Shown: positions 13,137 to 24,979 of the stretch, piece after piece | How the letters are laid out: every line of letters starts with the position of its first letter | Numbering within the stretch: the first letter of the stretch is position 1 | Assembly (NCBI GenBank): GCA_038501785.1 | Contig: JBAMJR010000152.1 | Coordinates: 796,001-860,000 of the forward strand | Reading direction: 5' to 3' | Source: Myoxocephalus aenaeus | Taxonomy: Eukaryota; Chordata; Actinopteri; Perciformes; Cottidae | DNA: 64,000 bases | The notes under the pieces: model-generated | Databases searched by the model: none | Told to the model about the DNA's origin: nothing | What the model saw: only the letters and a program-made list of their open reading frames with translations | Made by a program: the position numbers and the translations under genes

Positions 13137-13959
13137 AACATAGATAGAGAGAGAATGGTCGAGGCAAAGGAAGACAACCCAAAACTAAAGAGGAAGCGGA
13201 AGAACAGCAGAAAACACTATTGCAACAAGAACTGCACCAGACAGAAACTGGTAATTTGAGCCAAGATCAGCCTTAAATTAAATATGAAATATTGATCATT
13301 TCCACATCTGACATGATGACACAATTACGTGAGAACAGACTGGGAAAGAAAAACGAAAGAAGGGAATTTATAAATACATTTATAAGTATACACGTGTAAA
13401 AGAAAAGGAGACATGCGGACCTCGACCAAAAACTGTCAAGCACCGACAGCTGGCTTCCCCTTTCTGGTCAGATTCATGGACCCCTTCACTCCATCTTTGA
13501 TCAAATAGTCATCGTCCAACAAATAGTGTGTTAATATTTGATCACATGGTGAATAAAGTTCAGTTTTTGTCATCCTGAATCGCCTGTGAACTTTTTTGAA
13601 GATGCTGGTTGTGGAATAAATGACATCATTATTATACTCGTTGGTACATGAAGTCAGGTGACGTCATCCACCTGCGACCAGAGCTCAGGTGTACAAGCAG
13701 AGTAAGTCTAAACACCTGCCGTGGAGCATAGGGCCTTTAAAAGGTGCTAAATTTGTAATTATTGATATATTGCCTCAACATGGTGGCAGCTGAGAACTGA
13801 GGCTAACAACAGCAGAAGTGTTGACATGAGCTAACAGAGCTAACAGTGCTAACAGGCAGGTCGGCGTTACACGTCACAGAGCAAATAGTTTGCTTCTATT
13901 TTGATGCTCTGGATTCAAGATTCAGCACCTTTAAATAAACTGTATCAAAGTAATGAGAG
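13137..13959. other. non-coding stretch, no gene seen
   Basis: No protein-like frame. Short GCTAACAG repeats occur near 13825-13855. Confidence 0.45.
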
Positions 13960-14785
13960 GGTTTTTGTCTGATATGTGTTAAATACTGCATATGTTAAAT
14001 ACTGTATATGTTAAATACATATGTTAAATACTATATATGTTAAATACTGTATATGTTAAATACATATGTTAAATACTGCATATGTTAAATACTGTATATG
14101 TTAAATACATATGTTAAATACTGTATATGTTAAATACTGTATATGTTAAATACTGCATGTGTTAAGTACTGCATATGTTAAATACTGCATATGTTAAATA
14201 CTGCATATGTTAAATACTGCATGTGTTAAATACTGTATATGTTAAATACTGCATTTGTTAAATACTGCATGTGTTAAGTACTGCATATGTTAAATACTGC
14301 ATATGTTAAATACTGTATATGTTAAATACACATGTTAAATACTGCATATGTTAAATACTGTATATGTTAAATACATATGTTAAATACTGTATATGTTAAA
14401 TACTGTATATGTTAAATACTGCATGTGTTAAGTACTGCATATGTTAAATACTGCATATGTTAAATACTGCATATGTTAAATACTGCATGTGTTAAATACT
14501 GTATATGTTAAATACTGCATTTGTTAAATACTGCATGTGTTAAGTACTGCATATGTTAAATACTGCATATGTTAAATACTGTATATGTTAAATACACATG
14601 TTAAATACTGCATATGTTAAATACTGTATATGTTAAATACTGCATATGTTAAATACTGCATATGTTAAATACTGTATATGTTAAATACATATGTTAAATA
14701 CTGCAAATGTTAAATACTGTATATGTTAAATACTGCATATGTTAAGTACTGTATATGTTAAATACTGTATATGTTAAATACTGGC
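13960..14785. repeat. 16-bp tandem array with an identical 266-bp higher-order repeat
   Basis: The monomer is approximately TGTTAAATACTGCATA, with TGTATA, CATGTG, CATTTG and 10-bp short variants. The same order of variants recurs exactly at 14078-14343 and 14344-14609, and a third partial copy starts at 14610. Rare markers confirm the period: GCATTTG at 14251 and 14517. Identity of the two large units points to recent unequal exchange or replication slippage. Confidence 0.93.
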
Positions 14786-15907
14786 AGCTATAACTTGGAA
14801 CAGTATCACAAAATATTCCCAAACCCCATCAGTTGAAAACTGTAAACACCTTGAGCAGCAGGAAAGAGAATACTGTACATGCAGAGAAAGATTGAGGGAT
14901 ATGGACATGAAGCAGGGAGAAAAAAATATAGGTATAGAGACGATGGAGGAGGAGGGGAAAGAGGAGGAATCGAGAAGAAAGAACGCCACAGCAGCAGGAG
15001 GGCAGAGATCCAGGTAGAAGAGAGGAAAGACAGAGATAGTGGGGAAATAAAATGAAGACAAATGCATCGGGAGGATGAAGGAAGAAAGAAGCTGACAGAA
15101 CGAAAAAAAACAACAGGGAGAGAAAACTGAGCCGGAAAGGAGAGGACTTGAAGGTTTTCAGCAGATCAGAGTCAGAAACAGCAGAGGAGAGACAGCAGGA
15201 AGGAGGAGAGAACCAGAGGCTTCAGAGAGACTGTGGATGTTTCTTTCATGGAGGAGGAAGAACAGAGGAAGGAGGTGAGGAGCGCTTAAGGTGTCTTCAT
15301 TAGACTGGTGTCTCCTCCCCACTCGTCTCCCCTGTCTGACTGTAAGGACCCTGAGCCTGTCTCTCTCTCTTTGTCCAACATGTTGTAACATTACACTGCA
15401 GCCTCAAGAACACTTTCTGTATAATGACGCTGCTTTGAGTGAAATATACCCTCACTGAAGGGAAAACTTGGGAAATAGTTGTGTGTGTGTGTGTGCATCA
15501 TTTCAAAGAGAATTCACTGAAACTCCCCTCCACTATTTAAAATGAAGGCGTGGAGGGTTTTAGTTTGACTGCGCAGCATGACTTTGTATTAACTGTGTGG
15601 GGTTTAACAGGTTGAGAGAAGACGCAGGTGGGCGTGAGGAGAAGATGAAAGAAAAAGACGCAGAAACAGACACAGAGAGAGGAAGAGGAGGAAGAGGAAA
15701 AACTGCATTCTGCACACCAGCAAAGGCAGAAAGGAAGAGGGAAAAAAGGAAAGCATTGTAAAAAAGAAAAGAAGAAAAAAGAACAGAAAACGAGGACAAG
15801 AAACATGAGCTCACGGCTCATTGTGTCCTGGAAGAGGAGAGCTAAACTGTGGAGGGATGGAGCACTTTCTCACCATCTGTTTGGACTACAGAGAGGCATA
15901 CATCACT

Positions 15908-15908
<1 letters not shown>
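14786..15908. other. purine-rich non-coding stretch
   Basis: The plus strand is strongly purine-biased at 14930-15260 and 15600-15800 (GAGGA, AGAAA words). The opposite-strand frames rich in Ser, Leu and Phe are composition artefacts. No gene seen. Confidence 0.5.

Positions 15909-15962
<54 letters not shown>
15909..15962. repeat. (CT)n microsatellite
   Basis: Uninterrupted CT dinucleotide run of about 54 bp. Confidence 0.97.
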
Positions 15963-15965
<3 letters not shown>

Positions 15966-16071
15966 TGGTCCCTCCCTTCTTTCTCTCTTCCTCCTCCTCT
16001 CCCAAGCCAGGAAGCTTAACAGCAACACCCCATATTATCTCAGTCCCCAACATGCATGCAACCTTTCTGGC

Positions 16072-16075
<4 letters not shown>

Positions 16076-16149
<74 letters not shown>
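16076..16149. repeat. (TG)n microsatellite
   Basis: Uninterrupted TG run of about 74 bp. Confidence 0.97.
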
Positions 16150-16153
<4 letters not shown>

Positions 16154-16698
16154 AAACACATAACCTTGTTTTATGAACTGGCTTCTGACCAGTGGCGACA
16201 TTGTTTCTTTTAACCCGCAGAGGACACAAACACACCACTGAGACCTTTTTGTTTTTGTGTGTTGTGTTGTGTTGCCAAACGCTCCGCTGTGGGAATCAAG
16301 CGCATTCTTTGTGCAGCAGCGTCCGAAAATGCACACAAAAAAAAAGCTTTTCAGGGGGAATTAGGAGTAAAATGTAGTAGATAGACATGCACTAAACAAG
16401 GTGAGGACGATGCACACAAGTTAAAGACACGCAGAACGTGTCCTCTACACGTTAGTGCAACAACTACTATGTTACTCACTGTTATGTTAAACTGACTAAT
16501 AAGTCACATTAAACCAAGTTAATGCTCCGATACGCACAAACCCTTCAAAAACAATATCATTGCATTCAGGAGCTTTACATATTTCCCCCCGAGGCGGCGT
16601 GCATGGAGCCCCCGTTCAGAGCGGGACCCTCCGGTCCGCGCTGCCCGGGCTCCCTCCGTCTCCTCCGGGGGGAAAAGTCAAGGAGCGTCGCTGCTCAC

Positions 16699-16783
16699 CT
16701 TCCCCGGTTGTCCCGCACGAGCTGCAGAGGAGCAGCGCGACCTGAGCGATAATCCCACAGACGCTTTTACTCCTAAAATCCAT
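16699..16783 (-). CDS. candidate first coding exon, signal-peptide N-terminus (partial gene)
   Basis: On the minus strand an ATG at 16783 opens 28 codons plus one base. The exon ends at 16699 against a consensus donor (G|GTGAGC, intron starting at 16698). The peptide begins MDFRSKSVCG, continues through a hydrophobic core (residues about 10-20, IIAQVALLLC) and then CSSCGTTGE. This is the basic, hydrophobic, polar layout of a secretory signal peptide. The exon sits in a locally GC-rich stretch (16590-16760), and the presumed 5' leader (16784-17036) is a CT-rich strand, as many vertebrate first exons are. No second exon is identifiable in the remaining 16.7 kb, which would fit a long first intron. 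A secreted protein or type I receptor is plausible, but I cannot name the gene. A chance ATG-to-donor match is the alternative. Confidence 0.45.
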
Positions 16784-17036
16784 GATGATGATGATGATGA
16801 TGATGAAGCGGAGAGAGGCTGCGGAGAAGAGAAGGCAGCTGCTGGGGGACAGAGAGAGACGGAGAGAGAGAGAGAGAGAGACAACCTCTCCTCTCCAGCT
16901 CCGAGAGAGATCTCCTTAAACCCCGACAGGAGGGAGAGAGGGAGAGAGGAAGAGAGAAGAGGAGAGAGAGAGGGAGAGAGAGAGTTAGAGAGGGATAGAG
17001 AGAGAGAAGAGGAGAGAGGGAGAGAGAGAGGAATAT
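16784..17036. repeat. ATG-trinucleotide and purine-rich GA tracts
   Basis: An ATG/GAT trinucleotide run (16783-16805) is followed by GA-rich DNA, with pure GA at about 16860-16881 and GAGAGAGGGA-type repeats at 16925-17030. If the adjacent minus-strand exon is real, this forms its pyrimidine-rich 5' leader or core promoter region. Confidence 0.7.
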
Positions 17037-18259
17037 GGAGATGATAACATGAACATACTGGGCCACACAATTAGATATCTAACTTGTAGTCCATAATTAC
17101 TTAACTCATATTTAATATGTGTGTATTGTTTTTTTAATATTTATCTACAGAGAGCCGAAGCAGAGACATATTAGTGTGTGTCTAATTTAATCTTGACTAT
17201 ACCTTAAATTTACCCAAAATGGCGAGAACTAGGATAAATACATTTCTAAGTATGAAGGTAAAGTCCTTCCTATAAGCTCTTAATTAATAACTAACTTACA
17301 TGATATTTAACGTTAGCTCGTTAAACTTTAACGCTACTTGATCGGAAGCTAGCTACTTTGTGGAAACCGGTTGCGAAGAAACGTCTTCAGCGCTGTCCAA
17401 TCAGGGGCAAGCAACGATGTAAACAGGAAGTCGCTGTATTGCGGCAATATGAGTTGTTTGGGATAACTTCTAAAATGTAGTTTTAGAGACACAAAATTGT
17501 GTCTTTTGTAAATGTTTCTGTGCGTACATGTAGAGATGCGTGTCTCAGAGTAAGTAATGCTTATTCTGTTTAGGATGAGTGGGAAATATCAGATTTATAT
17601 TAATATGAATTACAGCGTTATTGCCAAGTTCCACATAAAAGGAATTTGTCCTTGTGCATGACAATATATGCAAAAAGTTAATAGAAAGTGTGAAAAAAAA
17701 AGAAGTAAATTAAAATATTTGGAAGAGCTGAAAATATGTTTTCATCCGACTCTGGGCAAGAAAGCAAACAAGCAAATTATCCCCAAATGTACAATACCAT
17801 GTTATTAATTCTTGTTACTAAAATTCTGACTCTGCAATTAATTATGGGAGATTGTTTTTGTATGTTGGAAACCTTCGTATGAAACCAATTGTACACAAAT
17901 TGCATACTAGTTTTGGTCATATTACAGTAAGAAAACACTGGACATTTATGCTGGCATAAATATCCCACAATGCAATGCAGAAGTGACGACAACAGTCATA
18001 ACAGACAATGGCCGCCAGCTCTCAAAATCTTCAATTTAAGTGCAAATTTGCAGATCGTATTGTGCATTGATTTATTTAATTACTTCAGATTTATCACTCT
18101 CACTATTCCTGGTTTGGTTCCTTGAGGTTTGGCACGGGTTACCACATCATGGAGACAACATTCCTGTGGTTGAACTTACAACCTCTCCCGGTTCTAGAAC
18201 TCTTCAGGAACTCTAGAACTCTTCATGACGACCTTTCACTTTGAATCCTAACAAAAAGC
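17037..18259. other. possible divergent promoter interval
   Basis: Non-coding DNA between the minus-strand exon candidate and the plus-strand two-exon gene. It is AT-rich at 17060-17330 and balanced at 17330-17460, where TCCAATCAGGG contains a CCAAT box. No TATA box can be assigned confidently. A 20-codon frame from ATGGCCGCC at about 18008 is too short to judge. Confidence 0.35.
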
Positions 18260-18979
18260 ATGCACTCGATGGGCAAAATGGCTGCTTTCAGTTACTTCCC
18301 CTCGATCCACGACAATACAGCAGAAAACAAGAGCATCTGGGCTCCTTGTCGCCCGTGTCCCCCGAACTGCCTGACCGCCGGTTCCAGTAGAGACGCCGCC
18401 GCCGTGGATTGGCAACGCGCCGCTGGTCGAGACGGATCGCTGGCGCGGCAGCTTGAAGCCTCAGCGATGTCGGGCTGTCTGAAGGGGCCTCTGGCGGGGC
18501 CTCTGGAAGTCCTCAGTGGGACAGCGGAGGGTCCCGGCTCGGCCCCACTGAGCGAGGCAGAGGAAATATGCGAGCTCTGCATCAGTCTGAAGGAAATCGA
18601 GTTGCGCAACATGATGGAAGAAGCTCCTGAACCCCCGCGGTGTAAGTAGAGAATGAGAATAATCACCTTAATGGCCCACTTTAGAGACACGGGAGTGCAT
18701 TGAATTTATATGTTTATGTCATCAGAGTAACTATCATTGAGTCACAAATCAATAGAATTATTAATTCATTGTGAGTCTGCTTTTCAGGACAAATTACATG
18801 AACACAAGAAAAGAGATTTTGGAGAACATAAGCAATGTATACAATATGTTTTTTTTAATATATATTTCTTTCATTCTGTCTCTCTTTCAGATAAAGCTCA
18901 GAGGAGAATCAGTTGCCAGTGGACGGTGGACCGAAAGACAAAGAGAATACTAGTGAAGAACAGTTATTTTAAGAAATAA
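18260..18979 (+). CDS. two-exon gene, unrecognised ~157-residue protein
   Basis: Exon 1 runs from ATG at 18260 to 18641, the donor GTAAGT lies at 18642-18647, and a 249-bp intron ends in a long pyrimidine tract and CAG at 18888-18890. Exon 2 is 18891-18979 with TAA at 18977. The splice is phase 1 and restores a single frame; unspliced, exon 1 runs into a stop at once. The N-terminus has an in-frame ATG at codon 7 in strong context (AAAATGGCT), which may be the true start. Residues about 95-125 are acidic and leucine-rich (LSEAEEICELCISLKEIE). The C-terminal ~30 residues are very basic and end KNSYFKK. No signal peptide or membrane segment is obvious, so a nuclear or cytosolic protein is likely. 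I do not recognise the family. Exon 1 is GC-rich relative to its flanks, as expected of a CpG-type first exon. Confidence 0.55.
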
Positions 18980-18980
18980 A
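18975..18980 (+). terminator. poly(A) signal overlapping the stop codon
   Basis: AATAAA at 18975-18980 overlaps the TAA stop of the two-exon gene, which would give a 3' UTR of only some 15-30 bases if used. No further AATAAA is obvious for several hundred bases. Confidence 0.35.
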
Positions 18981-20435
18981 TACTTGACAGTCTTCTGAAC
19001 CAGCGTCAAACTTTTTTTAGATCTCTGTTATGCAGCACAATAATGTGAAAAAACGAGTACTTAAAGTGACACACACATGCTTTTTCAATGTTTCCCCCCC
19101 ATGAGATTAGTCTTTGGAACTGAACATACTGGTTTTACACATATTTCTGCGAGAATGCTTTTAAAAAGCAACACAAAGAGGTTTTTTGTCGTATTTTTTT
19201 GGCATATTTTTCTGGTTCCAGACCTCCAAACTGCTGCCATCATCTTTTGTTTCTTTTTCAGTTGTTAAAACAATACATATCTGATTACTTATCACTTAAC
19301 TTATAAAGTTTAGAGGACAATTTTGAGTCAAAATGTCTGCAATATGTATCTGGCAATCAAATGCAATCAAATGTAATCCTATAAAATAATGTAATGCCGT
19401 ATTTAATTGTTTTTACCAACAGACTAATTAGTGTTATCACTAATTTGTATTTTTAAAGTGCAAATTATTTTTCAAAAATAACTCCTGCCATTTATGCTTC
19501 CATACAATTTATGTATGAGTCATCAGACAGGAATTGCACGGTGTATAATTTAAGCGGATGATTGTCCATTAGTCTTGCAGATGCATGGTTAGAGATGACC
19601 GACAAATAATTATAATTATAATGATACACTTTATTTGTATGTCACCTTTCTTAACAATGTTAGAAAGTGCTTCACAGCAAGACAAAACGCACACAAAAAT
19701 AATACAATAACAATAAACAAATCAGCAATGAAATAAAAGTCAAAGAAATTAAACACTTTTTTTTTTAAAGCAGAATGTTTGAAGATGGATTCAGTAAACC
19801 TGATGTCAGCAGGTAAGTCATTCTAGAGTTCAGGAGCCTGGACTGCAGATAGTAATCAATGGGATCAATAGCTATGTATTCAATATGCAGTCTGGGTAAT
19901 TTAATGCAAGTTTTTCCTCCCCTAAATACTTGATAACTTGCCTCGTGTTTTTGATTAGTGCAATATTATATTTGTATGTGTGTACTGGTCCTTTATATGC
20001 ATTAAAGGAGCAGTCTGTGTGATTTAGAGGCATATCTAGCGTAGAGGTTGCAGATTGCATCAAAATGAACATCTCTCACTCACAAAAGCTACGGTGGCCT
20101 TCAGGTAACATAAAAAACACCCGCAAAAGACCCTCTCGAGACTGTTTGGTTTGTCCGCTCTGGGCTTCTGTAGAAACATGGCGGACTCCGTGAAGATATA
20201 AACGTCTCATTCTGAGCTAACGAAAACACAACAATTCTTAGTTTCAGGTGATTGTACATGAATGAAAATATAGTTAAGAATATTTGATTTGATTTCTGCC
20301 AACAATGCACCCTAAATGCTGCACACTGTTCCTTTAAGGGCAACTCCTCAATCCAAATGTCATCTATAACCGACATATGGGAACAGACTTGTTTTGAATG
20401 TAGCAAAATTATTATGTTCAGGGTAGCTGCTAATC

Positions 20436-20441
<6 letters not shown>
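18981..20441. other. AT-rich non-coding stretch with dispersed-repeat remnant
   Basis: No gene seen. At about 19620-19770 the wording (ACTTTATTTGTATGTCACC, then AAAGTGCTTCACAGCAAGAC and an A-rich tail) resembles the 3' part of common teleost LINE or SINE-type repeats. Confidence 0.4.

Positions 20442-20494
<53 letters not shown>
20442..20494. repeat. (TA)n microsatellite
   Basis: Pure TA run followed by TATC/TATATC variants to about 20532. Confidence 0.95.
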
Positions 20495-20495
<1 letters not shown>

Positions 20496-20550
20496 CTATC
20501 TATATATCAGCTATATCTATATCTATATATATAAGCCTATCACTTATCGC

Positions 20551-20820
20551 TCTGATTTGCTTGGCGTCACGCTCGATGGGCAGCAATCGTGGGAGCAACA
20601 TACTGAAAATATTCAGGAAATGAGAAAGTGCTCGTCACAGGAACTAGTTTTATCCCACCTTGATTACTGCTCAGCAGTCTGGTCGTTTGTGGCCAAAAAG
20701 CCTGTGTGTAAGCTCCAAATAGTTCAGAATAGCGAGTCTGTTAGCGAGTCTGTAAGGTTTGAGGCAGAGTACAGAATTCAGTCCCTAGTGCCTCAGAGGA
20801 TAGCTGGGCATGCAGTCTAG
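20551..20820 (+). pseudogene. non-LTR retrotransposon reverse transcriptase fragment
   Basis: The plus-strand frame contains LLGVTLDGQQSWEQHTENI and then LVLSHLDYCSAVWSFVAKK. These match the conserved end of the palm and the thumb region of teleost LINE reverse transcriptases (LGVTLDG and LSHLDYCS-VW motifs). The stretch normally lying between the two motifs is shortened here, and after KLQIVQNS the usual LINE residues are lost. It is a decayed, truncated copy with no start codon. The fragment at 31042-31231 looks like an upstream piece of the same kind of element. Confidence 0.7.
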
Positions 20821-22260
20821 TGAGTCTTTTAAGATATATGTTATCAAACCACCAGATTCTGTAATGCTTTCATGGCACCCACCTCTCACAATTTATTTTG
20901 CCTTTCTTTTTCTTCTTCTGGAAATTCAAGTCTGAATGTTAAGTTGGCTCCTGGCTTCAGAAGTCCAGCGTGAATGTGGTTATAATCACAACAGGAGGGT
21001 CAAAGCAACCAGGAATCAAAGCACAGCAGGAGTTCCAGCCCCCCAATTTGTGTAACCCAGAACCGCCTGGGGACGAGGTTACGGCATCGTGTTCAGCAGA
21101 TCGAGGGAGAAGCTTTTGGTCGTATTCATTGGATGGTCAAGAAAAAAGAAGCCCTGAAAACCGACAGGAGAGGGGAAGCCGTGCAGAGAGACCCAGCAGG
21201 GGGATCTGATAATGGAAAGCTGCTGCGCATCGACAGCAGGGGAATCGGATGATACAAAACCTGTTGAGAGCAAACGCAGCGGGGGAATCAGATAACACTA
21301 AAGCCAGGGTCTGTGACAAACAAGGGATCACACCGTGCACACACACACACACACACTCAACATGAGCGTCACACACCTCAGTGGCCTGCAGACACGCCGC
21401 ACACAGAGAAATCAGCTGGCTGTTTCATAATGTTCAAATCAGACGGGTGAGAGACTTTAAAGCTCTGAGAACCTGAGATACACACACACACACAGCAGGA
21501 GATAATGAATATTCCCAAATTCTTAAAGCTTTAAAGGGAGTGATGCTTAATGGTCCTTCCAACCAGTCGACCATCTCAGTTTTTTAATTTTTTTGTAATG
21601 AAATATCTTCTGCGACAAGAGGACGGTGACCCTGGAATTGTGTTGTTGTTTTCTTCAGCTATGGGGAAATGATTGGTTGCTGCTGCATCTCAAAACGGTT
21701 TGGTGAAATCTTTGGGTTGTTTGTGAGGGAGACTGTGCCACAGTGGGGAGAGCTTCATTTAAAAGAGAAATGTGTCCTCCCTCGTCTCAGGGCTCTAATG
21801 ACCACGGTCACCTAACAGCTGGACCCTGGTCTGAAAACAACAAGAGGTGCCCTCGGTCAGACTGAGACAGAGTTTGGTGATTTTTCTAGTGTGGAAGCCT
21901 TTTTGTTTGTTTGACCTTTCGGACCAATTACAGGAAGTTCTGTCCGGCTATCGTCATGCGAGGAGAATAGCGGAGCTCTTAGAGCGTACCAAGGATTTCG
22001 TAGAGCGCCAGAGAGGGAGAGACGAGAACTTATTGGTAAACTCGACAGTGACACTCTGCCTCCTTCCTTCACGAGCTCGGACGGAAGACAGGTTTTATTC
22101 CGACGTCCACCTGTCGATCCTGGATGGAGCTCATTTGCTGAAAAGTGAAACATTGCGGCGTCAGCTTGGAGATGATGTCAGCAGAAGGAAGTCAAACACA
22201 GAAGTGATGACAGTGAGAGCATCGGGGAGGAACTACCGGCTGTTAGAAAGTCATCATCTG
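20821..22260. other. non-coding stretch, no gene seen
   Basis: Short CA runs occur at 21337-21355 and 21481-21494. Around 21190-21300 a loosely repeated GGGGAATC(A/G)GATAA word occurs about three times. No protein-like frame was accepted; the 191-codon plus frame at 21847-22422 matches nothing known and runs through the left end of the hAT element. Confidence 0.4.
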
Positions 22261-22431
22261 CAGTGGCGGCTGGTGGATTTTTTTTTGGTAGGGCCAGCCA
22301 ATCAATTTCAGCAAACATCCCCGTATGATTCAATGCAAAAAAAAAGTATCACGCATTACTACTTTGCAGTTAAATATTTAAATTTATTCCAACACTTTGA
22401 CATAATAAGGACATCTTATTAATGCAATTCA

Positions 22432-22495
<64 letters not shown>

Positions 22496-22514
22496 ATTTA
22501 TCACTGTATATACA

Positions 22515-22565
<51 letters not shown>
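22432..22565. repeat. interrupted (TA)n microsatellite
   Basis: Two TA runs (about 22432-22496 and 22512-22565) are separated by TTTATCACTGTATATACACTG. Both lie within the hAT-like element. Confidence 0.95.
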
Positions 22566-22568
<3 letters not shown>

Positions 22569-22682
22569 CTGCACTTGACTGATGGTTTCAAATGTATTGA
22601 TAAATTCCCCAAACCAACGTAAGAGCTGTGTTCAAAGGCACATAACACTAATTATGTTTGCTTACTCCTAGTTTGCATTAAT

Positions 22683-22683
<1 letters not shown>

Positions 22684-22727
<44 letters not shown>
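22684..22727. repeat. (CA)n microsatellite
   Basis: Uninterrupted CA run inside the hAT-like element. Confidence 0.95.
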
Positions 22728-22730
<3 letters not shown>

Positions 22731-23591
22731 TTTTCTTAAAACATACACAGTTATTACAACATTAACAAACCTTGTGCGTCTTCCGCGGAGTGCTAATACT
22801 GTTACCATTTCTAATTTGTATACAAAACTGACCATATTTTCAGTAGCTTTTGACATACAAACAGCGCAGATCTTCTTGGAAGAGTAGCGCTGGTGCTGGG
22901 CTGTTCTATTGTCATGACGTTAAAATGTCGCTGCGAGAGAAGAGAAGCCGGCGAGAACACAAGAGATCGGTGTGACAAGAACACGTGAGATGAGAACGAG
23001 ACACGAGCCCTGAGAGAACAGAGACACGGGAACGCACACCGTGGGCAAGATGAGAATTGCCCTCCCGGAAGTCTTTTTTAGGGCGAGGCTGCGTGTTGAC
23101 ACTCTCTACGTTTTTTAAATATTCATATCTTCGCGATAATACATCGGAGAAATATGACGTGACGTCTAGCTGAAAGAGGAGACTTCCTGCTTCCGCTGCC
23201 TGCGCCCTGCAACATTTTACCATCATTCAGGCAAGAGTTAGGGGCATCGGCGTGTCATATGATGCTGTCAAAAAAGTTCTCGTCACACGAAATACTTCAC
23301 CTTGCTTTGTTGAATCTGTCGATATTTGGTGAAATAAACGAACCAATGAAAACTCAAGAAACTCACAAAGAACCAGCATGTAACTACACACCTGAGCTCT
23401 GAAAACACGGTGGCGTTTTCACTCATAAACAAACTTTGTGTTGCAATAGCATATTTACGCTAGCAGAGTGAGCACATTTAGCTGGTCTCGCTCCCTTTCT
23501 GCTCGAGTCTGGCGTAACGCAGGTATGCACGTAGGTTGTTGACATTAGCCGTTAGCACATTTAGTACAGGCCCTGAGCATAGTCCCTGCTG

Positions 23592-24278
23592 TATGAAGGT
23601 AGATTTGTGTCTTTATTACGCAAACAAAAAAACATGTTTTGAGAGCAAATTTCTCGTTTGTAACTACAATTTCTGTCTACAATTAAAAATGCTTTGCTCT
23701 TAAATCAAAAACCTTTGCTCTCAAACCAAAAACCTTCACTCTCAATCCCAAAAGTTACGAGTTGAGTTTTGGAGGTAGTGGGCGGGGCATACGCTGCTGA
23801 ACGAGGCAGGAGTTTCTATTGGTGGGTTCGACTGGGCTCTTGGCGCACACACACATTAACGGGAGATTACGTGAGGAGGACATGGAGGTAAGTTGACATT
23901 ATATTGCTCTGTTAGTCAACATTATTTTAAATGTAGCAGCACTTCTCTTTGTTTTCATGTTGTTAATGTCGTGGAGTCTCTTTTTTTAAAGAACGACATG
24001 GAGGGCTGCTGTGTTGACATGAAGCCCCACGTTCTGCCTGCATGTAACGTTAGCCCACAGTGGCTAACGTTACATGCACCTGATGCATGACTACGTTAGC
24101 TAAGGTTAGCTACGCACGCAAAGGTTTTTATATGAAAGCAAAGGGTTTTGGTTTGAGAGCAAAGGTTTTTGATTTGAGAGCAAAGATTTTTTAATTGTAG
24201 ACAGAAATTGTAGTTACAAATTTGCTCTCAAAACATGTTTTTTTGTTTGCGTAATAAAGACGCAAATCTACCTTCATA
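23592..24278. mobile_element. 687-bp foldback/MITE element with ~170-bp inverted repeats
   Basis: It begins TATGAAGGTAGATTTG and ends CAAATCTACCTTCATA. The inverted repeats extend about 170 bp inward (23592-23765 against 24105-24278) with few mismatches. Each arm carries two to three internal copies of a TTTGCTCTCAAA-CAAAAACC motif. The unique centre (about 23766-24104) has a GC box (GGGCGGGGC), an ATGGAG followed by a donor-like GTAAGT, and a perfect 17-bp palindrome. The paralogous copy at about 25260-25285 lacks the element and shows the pre-insertion site. I cannot assign a superfamily, and the target duplication is unclear. Confidence 0.85.
24039..24078. repeat. perfect 17-bp inverted repeat, 6-base loop
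   Basis: TGCATGTAACGTTAGCC (24039-24055) is mirrored exactly by GGCTAACGTTACATGCA (24062-24078) with loop CACAGT. It lies in the centre of the 687-bp foldback element. Confidence 0.9.
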
Positions 24279-24979
24279 GCTCTCTTACGGGTTTTGGTGT
24301 GCAATCGTAACTTTCTTTCAGTGAACTTAGTAGTGACCAGTAGTCATTTATTTTACAGAGAGGATTCACATCTGCAGCAGTGGACAACATGCAGCTTCGC
24401 AGCACCTACGCTGCCGTGGAAGACTGACGACAACCCGGATACTGCTAACCAGGTACACATCTCAGCTGCACAGGTACACCCGTTGAACTGTGTGAAGTGT
24501 GTGAAGTTAGTATTGACTAGTCATTTATTTTACAGAGAGGTTTCACCAGAGAGGTTTTCTGAACATGTATATTGTGTAAATATATTTTTAATGTATCTCT
24601 TTGTCCACTGGGACCGCGAAGTCGCGGTATGACACTCTCTACGTTTCTAAAGTATTCATAGCGTTGCGATAATACATCGCAGAAACATGATTTTACGTCT
24701 GACTGAAAGAGGAGACTTCCTGCTCCCAGCAGAATTTTAACACCATCAGACAAGAGTTAGAGGCATCGGCGTGTCATATGACGCTGTGCCAAGAAAGTCT
24801 CGTCAGACGAAGTACTTCACCGTGATTTGTTGAATCAAATGTCCGTCAACATTTGGTGAAGTCAAATAACCAATGAACACTCACACTCACAGTCAAGAAA
24901 CTCACAAAGAACAAGCATGCAACTACACACCTGAGCTCTGAAAACACGCTGGCATTTTCACTCATAAAGAAGAGAGAGT

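Noticed and set aside
21847..22422. 191-codon plus-strand frame as a gene
   Set aside because: It runs through the left target duplication and terminus of the hAT-like element and matches no family known to me.
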